Assembly (NCBI RefSeq): GCF_014646155.1
Contig: NZ_BMMX01000004.1
Span: 102,980 to 166,979 of the forward strand
Reading direction: 5' to 3'
Source: Mangrovihabitans endophyticus
GTDB lineage: Bacteria; Actinomycetota; Actinomycetes; Mycobacteriales; Micromonosporaceae
DNA length: 64,000 bases
This document shows positions 44,692 to 53,206 of the stretch, piece by piece (position 1 is the first letter of the stretch; each line of letters starts with the position of its first letter). Made by a program: the position numbers and the translations under genes. Below the pieces are notes generated by a model, which saw nothing but the letters and a program-made list of their open reading frames with translations, ran no database searches and was not told the DNA's origin.

Positions 44692-45930
44692 TCAGCCGAC
44701 CCCGCCGAGGAGCTTGCCCAGCAGGCTGTCCTCCGCCTGACCGTCGCCCTCGGCCGGCGTGCCCGTCGACGGCGTGGTCGTCATGGTGGTGGTCGGGGTG
44801 AGCCCCGGAGTCGCGCCGTGGACGCCGGAGGAGGCGCCGCCGCCCGACCGAGCAGCCGACTCCGTCGCCGGGTTCCCAGCGCCACCATTCGCCGTGCCGC
44901 CCGTTGCCGTGCCGCCGTTCGATGCGTCGCCCTCGCTCACTGTGCCCGTCGCCGGCATCTTGGTGTGTTGCTCGGCATTTTCGGTGGCCCCCGTCGCTGT
45001 GGACTCCGCCGCCGCACCGGCGCTGCCGGGCGCTTCGCCGATCGACTCGTCGCCGGCTCCGTCCGCGCACGGGCGCAGCACGGGTCCCAGGGAGTCGGCT
45101 CCGGCCGAGGCCACGGTGTCGCACGCCAGCCCGGATCGCAGGGCTTCGGTACGGTGCCGGATGTCGTCCAGCAGACCGATGGACTCCGCGGTGCGTTCCC
45201 CGTCGATGGTTTCCAGGCGGTCCAGCGCCGGCCGGAAGGTCCGTAGCTGACCGGCCACGAACTGGTCGACGGTGTTGAGCACCGACGCGTCCCGGCGGGC
45301 GACCGCCGACATGGTGAGCAGCTTGACGCCCTGGCGGGTGTCGTCGTCCATGTCGTCCAGCACCCGGCGCAGCGCAGCGGATCCGCCGTGCATCGTCACC
45401 GCCTCGGCGAGGCGGGTCTTCGCGAAGTCCAGGGACAACTGACCGCGCGTGACATCCGAGCCGGCCATCGCCAACTGCGCCTTCTCGGTGGATCGCTTGA
45501 CCCCGTAGAGAGTGTCACCGGGGTAGGCGTTCTCGCTGGCGGCGGAGATGCCGGAGACCGCCATGGCGCCGGCCGCCACACCGACGACGATGAGGCCGCG
45601 GGTGCGGATGCGCCGCCCGGACAGTCGCCCGAGCACGCCACGCGACGGCTCGGTGGCCGGCGTGGCCGGTTCGGTGTGGTCGGCGGTGGTCTGGCCGATG
45701 CCGTCGCGCTCGGCAGTGGCCAGCAACATGGCGCGCAGACCCACGCGGAACTCGGGGTCCACGCGCGCTTCGGGCTGGACCGCGGAGAGGCTCTGGCCGA
45801 CGGCGACGAGTTCGGCGAGCCGGTCATCGCCCGGCCGGTCGTGGCCGGTACGCCGGAGTGGCTCGCCGGTCGCCTCGAGGAGCTCCGCGAAGCGCTCGGC
45901 GCTCCGCCGGTCCCGGAAAGCAAGACTCAC
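44692..45930 (-). CDS. DUF5667 membrane protein, likely partner of the adjacent ECF sigma factor
   Basis: A 412-residue protein. A cytoplasmic N-terminal part (~1-115) is followed by one transmembrane helix (RGLIVVGVAAGAMAVSGISAA), then the DUF5667 motif SENAYPGDTLYGVKRSTEKAQLAM and helices, and finally ~110 residues of low-complexity Gly/Thr/Ala/Pro. DUF5667 genes are commonly next to ECF sigma genes, so an anti-sigma or signal-relay role is inferred. The GTG has GGGAGG 9 bases upstream. It follows the sigma gene by 157 bases. Confidence 0.8.
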   Translation of the reverse strand: MSLAFRDRRSAERFAELLEATGEPLRRTGHDRPGDDRLAELVAVGQSLSAVQPEARVDPEFRVGLRAMLLATAERDGIGQTTADHTEPATPATEPSRGVLGRLSGRRIRTRGLIVVGVAAGAMAVSGISAASENAYPGDTLYGVKRSTEKAQLAMAGSDVTRGQLSLDFAKTRLAEAVTMHGGSAALRRVLDDMDDDTRQGVKLLTMSAVARRDASVLNTVDQFVAGQLRTFRPALDRLETIDGERTAESIGLLDDIRHRTEALRSGLACDTVASAGADSLGPVLRPCADGAGDESIGEAPGSAGAAAESTATGATENAEQHTKMPATGTVSEGDASNGGTATGGTANGGAGNPATESAARSGGGASSGVHGATPGLTPTTTMTTTPSTGTPAEGDGQAEDSLLGKLLGGVG

Positions 45931-46087
45931 CGCGGGCACCTCCCTTCGCTGGTGATGGCTACGCCGGCGGCGGTGCCGGCGGGCGCGACAGAAGATCGAG
46001 TAGGCACTCGTTCCCTCGTGGGTCGCATCCAGACAAACGGATGAGAGTGGCAAACGGTTACGGTCGTCGACATGTGGTATGGCGGGC

Positions 46088-47029
46088 TCACCACTGGAAA
46101 CCTTCGGGCAGGAGGCGGGCCAGGGCACGTACCGCGCGATACTGCAGCGCCTTGATCGCGCCCTCGTTCTTGCCCATGGTCTGTGCCGTCTCGGCCACCG
46201 AGAAGCCCTGCAGGAATCGCAGCACGATGCATTCCTGCTGTTCCGGGTTGAGCTGTTTGACCGCGGTCAGCAGGGCCACGTTGGTGATGTGGTCGACCAC
46301 CGACGACTCCGGGCTTCCCTCCGGGCCGCGCGCCTCGCGGTCGGCGTCCAGCACGTCGCCGGTGGTCACCTCAAGGCGGTATCGGCCGGACTTGAAGTGG
46401 TCCGCGACGAGGTTGCGCGCGATGGTGACGAGCCACGCGCCCAGGTCGCGCCCCTGCCAGGTGAAGCTGCCGATGCGCTTGAGCGCACGCAGGAAGGTGT
46501 CCGACGTGAGGTCTTCGGCGAGCTGCCGGTTGCCGACTCGGAAATACACGAACCGGAACACCGTGTCGACGTACCGGTCATAGATCTTGCCGAAGGCTTC
46601 CGCGTCGCCGGCCTGGGCGCGTTCCACCAGGGCCCACACCTCGGCCGCAGCGTCGGAGGGATCCGGGCGTGCCGGGTATTTGGGCGGTTCGGTCTCGCGT
46701 GGCGGTCCGGTGGTGCTCTGCGTGGGTACGACGACGGTGGTCTCACCGTCGGTGGTCTCGCCGGGACGCCGGCCGGGGCCGGGCTGTGCGGGCATGGTCG
46801 GTCGGCCGGGTGCCGCCACCCGTCCGCCCACATGCTTGGTGTTGCCGGTGGCCGGCAGGCGATGGCCGGGCACCTCGTTGGTGTGCGGGCGGTTCCGGGT
46901 CTGTCGGGGATTGTCACCGCGGATGGCGCGCATCACCGTGCTGTCCATCGCACGTGCCAGCGAGCCCCCTCTCCGCGGGAGCCCATGCTGAGGGTCGAAT
47001 GTGGGTCCTGAGGCGTGCGCATGACTCAC
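46088..47029 (-). CDS. ECF-type RNA polymerase sigma factor
   Basis: A 313-residue sigma factor: a ~140-residue Pro/Gly/Thr-rich N-terminal extension, sigma-70 region 2 (EAFGKIYDRYVDTVFRFVYFRVG, then AEDLTSDTFLRALK) and region 4 (LNPEQQECIVLRFLQGFSVAETAQTMGKNEGAIKALQYRAVRAL). ECF factors are usually ~200 residues, so the extension is unusual unless a later start is used (an ATG at 46948 is possible). The chosen GTG has GAGGAGG 4 bases upstream. A DUF5667 gene follows. Confidence 0.88.
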   Translation of the reverse strand: MSHAHASGPTFDPQHGLPRRGGSLARAMDSTVMRAIRGDNPRQTRNRPHTNEVPGHRLPATGNTKHVGGRVAAPGRPTMPAQPGPGRRPGETTDGETTVVVPTQSTTGPPRETEPPKYPARPDPSDAAAEVWALVERAQAGDAEAFGKIYDRYVDTVFRFVYFRVGNRQLAEDLTSDTFLRALKRIGSFTWQGRDLGAWLVTIARNLVADHFKSGRYRLEVTTGDVLDADREARGPEGSPESSVVDHITNVALLTAVKQLNPEQQECIVLRFLQGFSVAETAQTMGKNEGAIKALQYRAVRALARLLPEGFQW

Positions 47030-47399
47030 TGCGCCTCCTCGAACCGGTGCGCCCGCGCGGACCGCGGTTCCGGAGCCCATAATCCCGGACAAATACGTGC
47101 TTCAAGCGACACGGCGGCCTCCTCGGGAAGAGAGGATGTCCTCATAACAAAAGGGGTGAAGCGCCCGCGAAAATTAGGGGCAACCTCACCCGGGGGTGTG
47201 GGGTCCGTTACACAGCTGGGAAGTATCACGGCCGAATGGCACGTGAGGTCGCACACGGTGTGCGGCGGGAGAAATTATCCCGTAGTGGTGCAGACACGAC
47301 ATCGGGTGCGCATGACAGGATGGATTGCAGCCTGGGACAGGAGGCGGACCCGTTGTGCGGCCACCTCCGTACGGGCGACGTGTGCGAGACTCACCGCTC
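47030..47399. other. 370-base divergent intergenic region before the ECF sigma gene
   Basis: No gene seen. It carries a possible vegetative promoter for the sigma gene (TTGAAG at 47105-47100, 18 bases, TATGGG near 47081-47076, minus strand) and a perfect 7-bp dyad CGCACAC-G-GTGTGCG at 47250-47264 that could be an operator or stem. AT-richer stretches (GAAAATTAGG, AGAAATTATCC) flank the dyad. Confidence 0.5.
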
Positions 47400-47654
47400 G
47401 TGAGCGAGATCCGCCTGACCTTGATCAGCCGCGACGGCTGTCACCTGTGTGAGGTGGCCGAGCGTGACCTGGACCGGATCGTCCCCGGCGCGTGGCGCCG
47501 GGTGGACGTGGACTCCACGGTTGACCTGCAGCGCGATTACGGCGACCGGGTCCCGGTGCTTCTGCTGGACGGCGCCGAGCACGGGTACTGGCGGGTGGAG
47601 GAGGACCGGCTGCGACGGGATCTCGCTCGACGGCCGGGGGAGCCGCGGCGGTAA
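47400..47654 (+). CDS. Glutaredoxin-like (DUF836) protein
   Basis: An 84-residue thioredoxin-fold protein with the redox motif CHLC in LISRDGCHLCEVAERDL and the cis-Pro in DRVPVLLLDGAE. It is the Rv0508 counterpart upstream of hemA in mycobacteria. Possibly mycothiol- or thioredoxin-linked; substrate unknown. GTG start with no strong ribosome site. Confidence 0.88.
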   Translation: MSEIRLTLISRDGCHLCEVAERDLDRIVPGAWRRVDVDSTVDLQRDYGDRVPVLLLDGAEHGYWRVEEDRLRRDLARRPGEPRR

Positions 47655-47665
47655 CTTAGTCACCC

Positions 47666-48307
47666 GTGGGGAGAACGCACCTTGTCTGGGACTGGAACGG
47701 CACCCTTCTCGACGACCTGACGCTGGTGGTCTCCTCGACCAATCTGGCGTTCGACTCGGTCGGTGGGCGCGCGGTCGATGCCGAGGAGCACCGGCGCTCG
47801 TTCCGGCGTCCGATCGCCGAGTACTACGCCGACGTCTTGGACCGGGCGGTGGATGCGGAGGAGTTCAGCCGGCTGGACCGGATCTTCCACGAGGCATACC
47901 GGCTGGGACTCACCACGGCTTCGCTCGCCGGGGATGCGAAGGAAGCGATCAAGGCATGGCCCGGCACCCAGTCCCTGCTCTCCATGTGGTTCCACGACGA
48001 GTTGGTGCCGGCCATCGAGACGTACGGGCTGACCGGCTCGTTCAGTCGCGTGGACGGGCTGCGAGCCGAGGTCGGCGGTGACCTGAAGGCCGGCCATCTC
48101 GCCCGGCACCTGGACCGGCTGGAGATCGCCGGGGACCGGACGGTGCTGATCGGCGACTCGCTGGACGACGCGGTGGCGGCCCGTTCGGTCGGTGCCGAGG
48201 TGGTGCTCTACACGGGCGGGTTCACCGATGCGGCCCGGTTGCGCGAGTCCGGGCTTCCGGTGGCCGACACCCTGGTCGAGGCCGTGCAGCGGGCGCAGCA
48301 GGTGTAG
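47666..48307 (+). CDS. HAD-superfamily phosphatase (Gph-like)
   Basis: A 213-residue HAD hydrolase. Motif I is VWDWNGTLLDD (nucleophile Asp, with DWNGT in place of DxDGT), a helical cap follows, motif III Lys is in GGDLKAGHL, and motif IV is VLIGDSLDDAVAA. Such enzymes dephosphorylate small sugar or glycolate phosphates. It follows the glutaredoxin-like gene by 11 bases. Confidence 0.88.
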   Translation: MGRTHLVWDWNGTLLDDLTLVVSSTNLAFDSVGGRAVDAEEHRRSFRRPIAEYYADVLDRAVDAEEFSRLDRIFHEAYRLGLTTASLAGDAKEAIKAWPGTQSLLSMWFHDELVPAIETYGLTGSFSRVDGLRAEVGGDLKAGHLARHLDRLEIAGDRTVLIGDSLDDAVAARSVGAEVVLYTGGFTDAARLRESGLPVADTLVEAVQRAQQV

Positions 48308-48314
48308 GCATCGG

Positions 48315-48338
48315 CCGGTGTCGTGACGCGGACACCGG
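48315..48338 (+). terminator. Hairpin after the HAD gene
   Basis: A perfect 8-bp stem CCGGTGTC / GACACCGG with an 8-base loop, 7 bases past the stop. Confidence 0.55.
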
Positions 48339-48472
48339 TCGCCCGATCCATCCGGTTCGAAATCCGTCGGGGTTGGCAGGCGGGTCACGAAACGGGGCAT
48401 ACTCGCGATGGGTCGAGTGCCAGGTAGCACGTCGAGTCGATCTTTGTCCAGGTCTCCACTCAAGATCGCGAT

Positions 48473-48490
48473 TTGTGCAGGCCTTCACAA
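48473..48490 (+). promoter_or_regulatory. Rex operator (ROP) over the rex promoter
   Basis: TTGTGCAGGCCTTCACAA matches the Rex consensus TTGTGAAnnnnTTCACAA at 13 of 14 defined positions. Its first half TTGTGC can serve as a -35 box, with TAGGCT (48496-48501) as -10 after 17 bases, so bound Rex would block the promoter. It lies 116 bases before the rex start. Confidence 0.85.
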
Positions 48491-48605
48491 GCGCCTAGGC
48501 TGTGGTTCCGACGAGCCCGCTACCACAGCCGGACTGTGCAGGCGTCATCGGTACACCACATTCGGCAGGGCTCACCGCAGGTCCGCCTCGTCGGCACGGA
48601 GTCAG

Positions 48606-49343
48606 ATGAGCCAGCAACGTCACGGCAGCACACCCGGTAGCACCGGTGCGGTCCCCGCCTTTCCGGATCTTCCGGAGGCGACCATCGCCCGGCTCCCGGA
48701 GTACCTCCGTGCCCTGCACTACCTCAGCGAGTCGGGCTCGGACACCATCTCCAGCGAGGGGCTGGCCACGGCCGCCGGGGTCAACTCGGCGAAGCTTCGC
48801 AAGGATCTGTCCCACCTCGGGTCGTACGGCACCCGCGGGGTGGGCTACGACGTGGCCCTACTGATCGATCAGATCGAATACATCCTCGGTCTCGATCAGC
48901 GGCGAGCGGTCTGCCTGGTGGGCGTGGGTAATCTCGGGCACGCGCTGGCCGGCTACGACGGCTTCGCCAGCCGCGGCTTCCGGATCGTCGCCCTGTTCGA
49001 CGCCGACCCGGCCCGCATCGGCGAGAAGATCAATGGGCTGACCGTGCGCCACATCGATGAACTGGGCCGCGTCGCAGCCGAGGAGTCGCTGGCCATCGGC
49101 GTCATCGCCACCCCCGCCAGCGCCGCTCAGGCGGTGGCCGACGACCTGGTCGCCGCCGGGGTGACAAGCATCCTCAACTTCGCGCCATGCGTGCTGACCG
49201 TTCCCGCCAACGTCGACGTCCGCAAGGTCGACCTGGCCATCGAGCTGCAGATCCTGTCGTTCCACGAGCACCGCAAGGCGTCGCTGACCGCGCTGCCCGG
49301 CGGACGGTCTGCCGCCGGCAATCAGGAGGCAGTCGGATCGTGA
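48606..49343 (+). CDS. rex: Redox-sensing transcriptional repressor Rex
   Basis: Rex senses the NADH/NAD+ ratio and represses respiratory and fermentative genes when NADH is low. The 245-residue protein has an N-terminal winged helix (LPEYLRALHYLSESG, INSxxLRKDLSHLGSYGTRGVGY-type region) and a Rossmann domain (CLVGVGNLGHALAGY). The ATG has GGAG 5 bases upstream. It is the first gene of rex-hemA-hemC-hemD, the arrangement known in streptomycetes, and its own operator lies upstream. Confidence 0.96.
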   Translation: MSQQRHGSTPGSTGAVPAFPDLPEATIARLPEYLRALHYLSESGSDTISSEGLATAAGVNSAKLRKDLSHLGSYGTRGVGYDVALLIDQIEYILGLDQRRAVCLVGVGNLGHALAGYDGFASRGFRIVALFDADPARIGEKINGLTVRHIDELGRVAAEESLAIGVIATPASAAQAVADDLVAAGVTSILNFAPCVLTVPANVDVRKVDLAIELQILSFHEHRKASLTALPGGRSAAGNQEAVGS

Positions 49344-50629
49344 ACCTTCTCAGCGTCGGAGCCTCGTACCGCACCGCCGACGTCGGCACCCTGGAGCGTC
49401 TCGCGATCCCGGAGTCCGAGATGTCCGCCCTGCTGCAACGGCTGGTTGCGCAGCCGTTCGTGGGCGAGGCCGTGGTGCTGTCCACGTGCAACCGGGTCGA
49501 GGTCTACGCCGCGGTCACCGGCTTCCACGGCGGGCTCGGCGACGTCTGCAACGTGTTGGCCGAGTACTCCGGCATCGGGGCCAGCGAACTCGCCGGCCAC
49601 CTCTACGTGCACTACGACGAGGCGGCCGTGCGGCACGCGTTCCGGGTGTCCGTCGGGCTGGACTCGATGGTTGTCGGCGAGGCGCAGATCCTCGGGCAGC
49701 TCCGGGACGCCTACCACCGCGCCACCGAGTCGGACACCGCAGGCCGGCTGCTGCACGAGCTCATGCAGCAGGCATTGCGAGTGGGCAAGCGGGCGCACGC
49801 CGAGACCGGCATCGACCGGGCCGGACAGAGCGTGGTCAGCGCGGCGCTGGACATGGCCAACGGGCATCTCGGGCCGATCGAGGGGCGTTCCGCGCTGGTC
49901 ATCGGTGCCGGGGCGATGGGCGCGCTGTCGGTCGCGACACTCACCCGCGCCGGCGTCGGCCCGTTGCGCATCACGAACCGCAGCGCCGACCGCGCCCACC
50001 GGCTTGCCGAGGCGTACGGGGCGGTGGCCGTGCCCTTCGCCGAACTCGATCAGGTCCTGGGCGAGGTCGACCTGGTGGTGTCGGCCACCGCCTCGACCCG
50101 CCCCGTACTCACGCGCGAGCGCTTGGAGCGGACGCGGCCGTTGGTCGTGCTCGACCTCGCCGTGCCACGCGACGTGGCCCCGGACGCCACCCGCCTGGAC
50201 GGGATCACCGTGATCGACATCGACGCCCTGGCCGCCGGCCACCGGGCTGCTCCGGCCGCGGCCGAGACCGCCGCCGTCGACCAGATCGTGACGGCCGAGG
50301 TCGACCACTTTCTGGCCTGGCTGCGCGGCGCCGACATCGCTCCCACGGTGGCGGCCCTGCGCACCCGCGCCGACGAACTGGTCGCCGCGGAGCTGCGTAA
50401 ACTCACCGGCCGCCGTCCGGAGCTCACCGAGGACCAACGCGCCGACGTGGCGCGCACCCTGCACCGGGTGGTGCAGCAACTGCTGCACTCGCCGACCGTA
50501 CGGGTGCGTCAGCTAGCCGCGGAACCCGGCGGCGACCAGTACGCCGCCCTCCTGCGCGAGCTGTTCGACCTCGACGTTCCGCACGCCACGCAGGTCGCCG
50601 CCGTGCCCGAGATCGGGGATGCACGGTGA
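49340..50629 (+). CDS. hemA: Glutamyl-tRNA reductase HemA
   Basis: First committed step of C5 tetrapyrrole synthesis: reduces glutamyl-tRNA(Glu) to glutamate-1-semialdehyde with NADPH. The 429-residue enzyme has the catalytic Cys in LSTCNRVEVY, the VGLDSMVVGEAQILGQ motif, an NADPH domain (VIGAGAMGALSV) and a C-terminal dimerisation helix domain. The GTG start overlaps the rex stop (GTGA) and has GGAGG 10 bases upstream. Confidence 0.97.
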   Translation: MNLLSVGASYRTADVGTLERLAIPESEMSALLQRLVAQPFVGEAVVLSTCNRVEVYAAVTGFHGGLGDVCNVLAEYSGIGASELAGHLYVHYDEAAVRHAFRVSVGLDSMVVGEAQILGQLRDAYHRATESDTAGRLLHELMQQALRVGKRAHAETGIDRAGQSVVSAALDMANGHLGPIEGRSALVIGAGAMGALSVATLTRAGVGPLRITNRSADRAHRLAEAYGAVAVPFAELDQVLGEVDLVVSATASTRPVLTRERLERTRPLVVLDLAVPRDVAPDATRLDGITVIDIDALAAGHRAAPAAAETAAVDQIVTAEVDHFLAWLRGADIAPTVAALRTRADELVAAELRKLTGRRPELTEDQRADVARTLHRVVQQLLHSPTVRVRQLAAEPGGDQYAALLRELFDLDVPHATQVAAVPEIGDAR

Positions 50630-51582
50630 CCGCCGCGCTGCGCCTGGGCACCCGCGGCAGCGCGCTGGCGCTGGCCCAATCCCAGTTCACCGCCGACGCG
50701 CTGACCGCCGCGACCGGACGCCCGGTGGAACTCGTCCGAGTCGTCACCGCGGGTGACCGGTCGGCCGCGCCGGTCGCTCAGCTCGGTGTGGGCGTCTTCG
50801 TCTCGGCGTTGCGGGACGCGCTGCTCGCCGGGGAGATCGACTTCGCGGTGCACTCCTACAAGGACCTGCCCACCGGGGAACACCCCGGCCTGCACATCGC
50901 CGCCGTCCCGGAGCGCGAAGACCCGCGTGACGCACTGGTCACTCGTGGTGGTCGCGCGCTGCGCGACCTGGGCTCCGGCGCCACGATCGGGACGGGCGCG
51001 GTGCGCCGAATCGCGCAACTGCATGCTTTGGGCCTAGAGTTGCAGGTCACGCCGATCCGCGGGAACGTGGACAGCCGCATCGGCCGGGTGCTCGGCCCGC
51101 AGGCCGACCTCGACGCGGTTGTCCTGGCTCGCGCCGGCGTGGTGCGTCTCGGTCGGGCCGCCGAGATCACACAGACGTTGGATCCGGAGCTCATGCTGCC
51201 CGCGCCCGCTCAGGGTGCGCTGGCAGTGGAGTGCCGGTCCGACGACGCAGACCTGGTCGAGCTGTTGGCCGCACTCGACCACGCACCGTCCCGTGCCGCC
51301 GTCACGGCGGAACGGGCGGTGCTCGCCACGCTTGAGGCCGGGTGCTCCGCCCCGGTCGCGGCATACGCTCGCCTCGACGCAGGCGCGCACGCCGGATCAG
51401 CCATCGACGGCGAATCCGGCGAACGGATCCACCTGCGCGGTGCGGTGATCAGCCCGGACGGAGCCCGAGCCGTCCGCCTGTCGCGCACCGGTACGCCCGC
51501 CGACGCAGCGGAGATCGGAAAGGCGCTCGCCGCCGATCTCCTCGACGCCGGCGCTGACACCCTGATGGGGAGCAGAGAATGA
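50626..51582 (+). CDS. hemC: Porphobilinogen deaminase HemC
   Basis: Joins four porphobilinogens into hydroxymethylbilane. The 318-residue enzyme has RLGTRGSALALAQS at the N-terminus, the catalytic-Asp loop VHSYKDLPTG, PIRGNVDSRIGR, and the dipyrromethane-cofactor Cys in LEAGCSAPVAAYA. Start and stop both overlap the neighbours by 4 bases. Confidence 0.97.
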   Translation: MTAALRLGTRGSALALAQSQFTADALTAATGRPVELVRVVTAGDRSAAPVAQLGVGVFVSALRDALLAGEIDFAVHSYKDLPTGEHPGLHIAAVPEREDPRDALVTRGGRALRDLGSGATIGTGAVRRIAQLHALGLELQVTPIRGNVDSRIGRVLGPQADLDAVVLARAGVVRLGRAAEITQTLDPELMLPAPAQGALAVECRSDDADLVELLAALDHAPSRAAVTAERAVLATLEAGCSAPVAAYARLDAGAHAGSAIDGESGERIHLRGAVISPDGARAVRLSRTGTPADAAEIGKALAADLLDAGADTLMGSRE

Positions 51583-53165
51583 CCACCCGCACCACCCGCA
51601 AGCCCGTTGGACGCATCGCGTTCGTCGGTGCCGGACCGGGAGACCCCGGCCTGCTGACCCGCCGGGCACACGACGCCCTCATCGACGCCGACCAGGTGGT
51701 GTACGACCGCGGTGTGCCGGAACAGCTATTGGCTGCCGTCCGGGCCGAGGTCAAGGAGGAGGCCCAATTCAGCCTCGCCGAGGGCGCGCCGGGCGACGTC
51801 GCCAACGTGCTGCTGTCCGCGGCCCGGTCCGGGCTTTCCGCGGTGCACCTCGTTGCCGGAGACCCGTTCGGCCACGAGGCGGTGATCAAGGAAGCGCAGG
51901 CGGTGGCACGCACCGCGGTGCGCTTCGAGGTCGTGCCCGGCCTCGGCCAGGCCGAGGGCGTTTCCACGTACGCCGGAGTGCCCCTGCCCGGAGTCCGCAT
52001 CGCTGCCGACGTGGACGATGTCGCGGCGCTGGACTTCGAAGCGCTGGCCGCCGCCGTGCTGAAGGGCTCGTTCGCGGTCGCCGTCGATGCCGGTGACCTC
52101 GCCGCGGTGCGCGACGGGCTGCTCGCGGCGGGCGTCGAGCCCGGGGTGACCGTGGCGGTGACCGGCGACGGCACCGGCGAGACCCAGTACACGACCACGT
52201 CCACCGTGGACAGTTTCGTCGCGGCGGCGCTCGGCTTCACCGGTCGAGTCGTGCTCACCGTCGGTGCCGAGGTCGCCCAGCGTGACAAGTTGAGCTGGTG
52301 GGAGAACCGTCCGCTGTACGGCTGGAAGGTTCTCGTCCCGCGCACCAAGGAGCAGGCCGGCGCGATGAGCGCCCGGCTGCGCGCCTACGGGGCCATCCCG
52401 TGTGAGGTGCCGACCATCGCCGTGGAGCCGCCGCGCACCCCCGCGCAGATGGAGCGCGCGGTGAAGGGACTCGTCGACGGACGGTACGCCTGGGTGGTCT
52501 TCACCTCGGTGAACGCGGTCCGCGCGGTGTGGGAGAAGTTCGCCGAGCACGGTCTGGACGCCCGTCATTTCGGCGGCGTCAAGATCGCCTGCATCGGCGA
52601 CGCCACCGCCGACGCGGTGCGCGCCTTCGGCATCCAGCCCGAGCTCGTACCGTCCGGAGAGCAGTCCAGCGAGGGCCTGCTCGCCGAGTTCTCACCGCAC
52701 GACGAGGTGCTCGACCCGGTCGGGCGGGTGCTGCTCCCGCGCGCCGACATCGCCACCGAAACGCTCGCGGCCGGCCTCATCGAGCGTGGCTGGGAGGTCG
52801 ATGACGTCACCGCGTACCGCACCGTGCGCGCCGCCCCGCCGCCCGCCGAGATCCGTGACGCCATCAAGAGCGGCGGTTTCGACGCCGTCCTCTTCACCTC
52901 GTCCTCGACCGTGCGCAACCTGGTCGGCATCGCCGGCAAGCCGCACGCCCGTACGGTCGTCGCGGTGATCGGCCCGAAGACCTCGGAGACCGCTTCCGAG
53001 TTCGGGTTGCGGGTCGACGTCCAGCCGCCGCACGCGTCCGTGCCCGATCTGGTGGAGTCACTCGCCGAGTACGCCGTCGAGCTGCGCGAGAAACTCGCCA
53101 CCATGCCGGCCAAGCAGCGCCGCGGATCCAAGGTGCAAGGGCCGACGGCTCTGCGATTCCGCTGA
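51579..53165 (+). CDS. hemD: SUMT-like / uroporphyrinogen-III synthase fusion (HemD)
   Basis: A 528-residue fusion found across actinobacteria. Residues ~10-250 resemble uroporphyrinogen-III methyltransferase (VGAGPGDPGLLTRRAHDAL), but the canonical GGDPFxFGRGxEE loop is reduced to VAGDPFGHEAVIKEA. Residues ~265-510 are uroporphyrinogen-III synthase (VLVPRTKEQAGAMSARLRAYGA, VVFTSVNAV, ACIGDATADAVRAFG, VLFTSSSTVRNLV), which cyclises hydroxymethylbilane. The synthase half should be active; methyltransferase activity is doubtful. Confidence 0.92.
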   Translation: MTTRTTRKPVGRIAFVGAGPGDPGLLTRRAHDALIDADQVVYDRGVPEQLLAAVRAEVKEEAQFSLAEGAPGDVANVLLSAARSGLSAVHLVAGDPFGHEAVIKEAQAVARTAVRFEVVPGLGQAEGVSTYAGVPLPGVRIAADVDDVAALDFEALAAAVLKGSFAVAVDAGDLAAVRDGLLAAGVEPGVTVAVTGDGTGETQYTTTSTVDSFVAAALGFTGRVVLTVGAEVAQRDKLSWWENRPLYGWKVLVPRTKEQAGAMSARLRAYGAIPCEVPTIAVEPPRTPAQMERAVKGLVDGRYAWVVFTSVNAVRAVWEKFAEHGLDARHFGGVKIACIGDATADAVRAFGIQPELVPSGEQSSEGLLAEFSPHDEVLDPVGRVLLPRADIATETLAAGLIERGWEVDDVTAYRTVRAAPPPAEIRDAIKSGGFDAVLFTSSSTVRNLVGIAGKPHARTVVAVIGPKTSETASEFGLRVDVQPPHASVPDLVESLAEYAVELREKLATMPAKQRRGSKVQGPTALRFR

Positions 53166-53206
53166 GTTAAGGTCCGGTTTCGCCGACTTCGTCCGAGGAG
53201 CCCCTC

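Noticed and set aside
48345..48375. tRNA-like T-loop (GGTTCGAAATCC)
   Set aside because: The loop has an extra base and no acceptor, D or anticodon stems can be folded around it.
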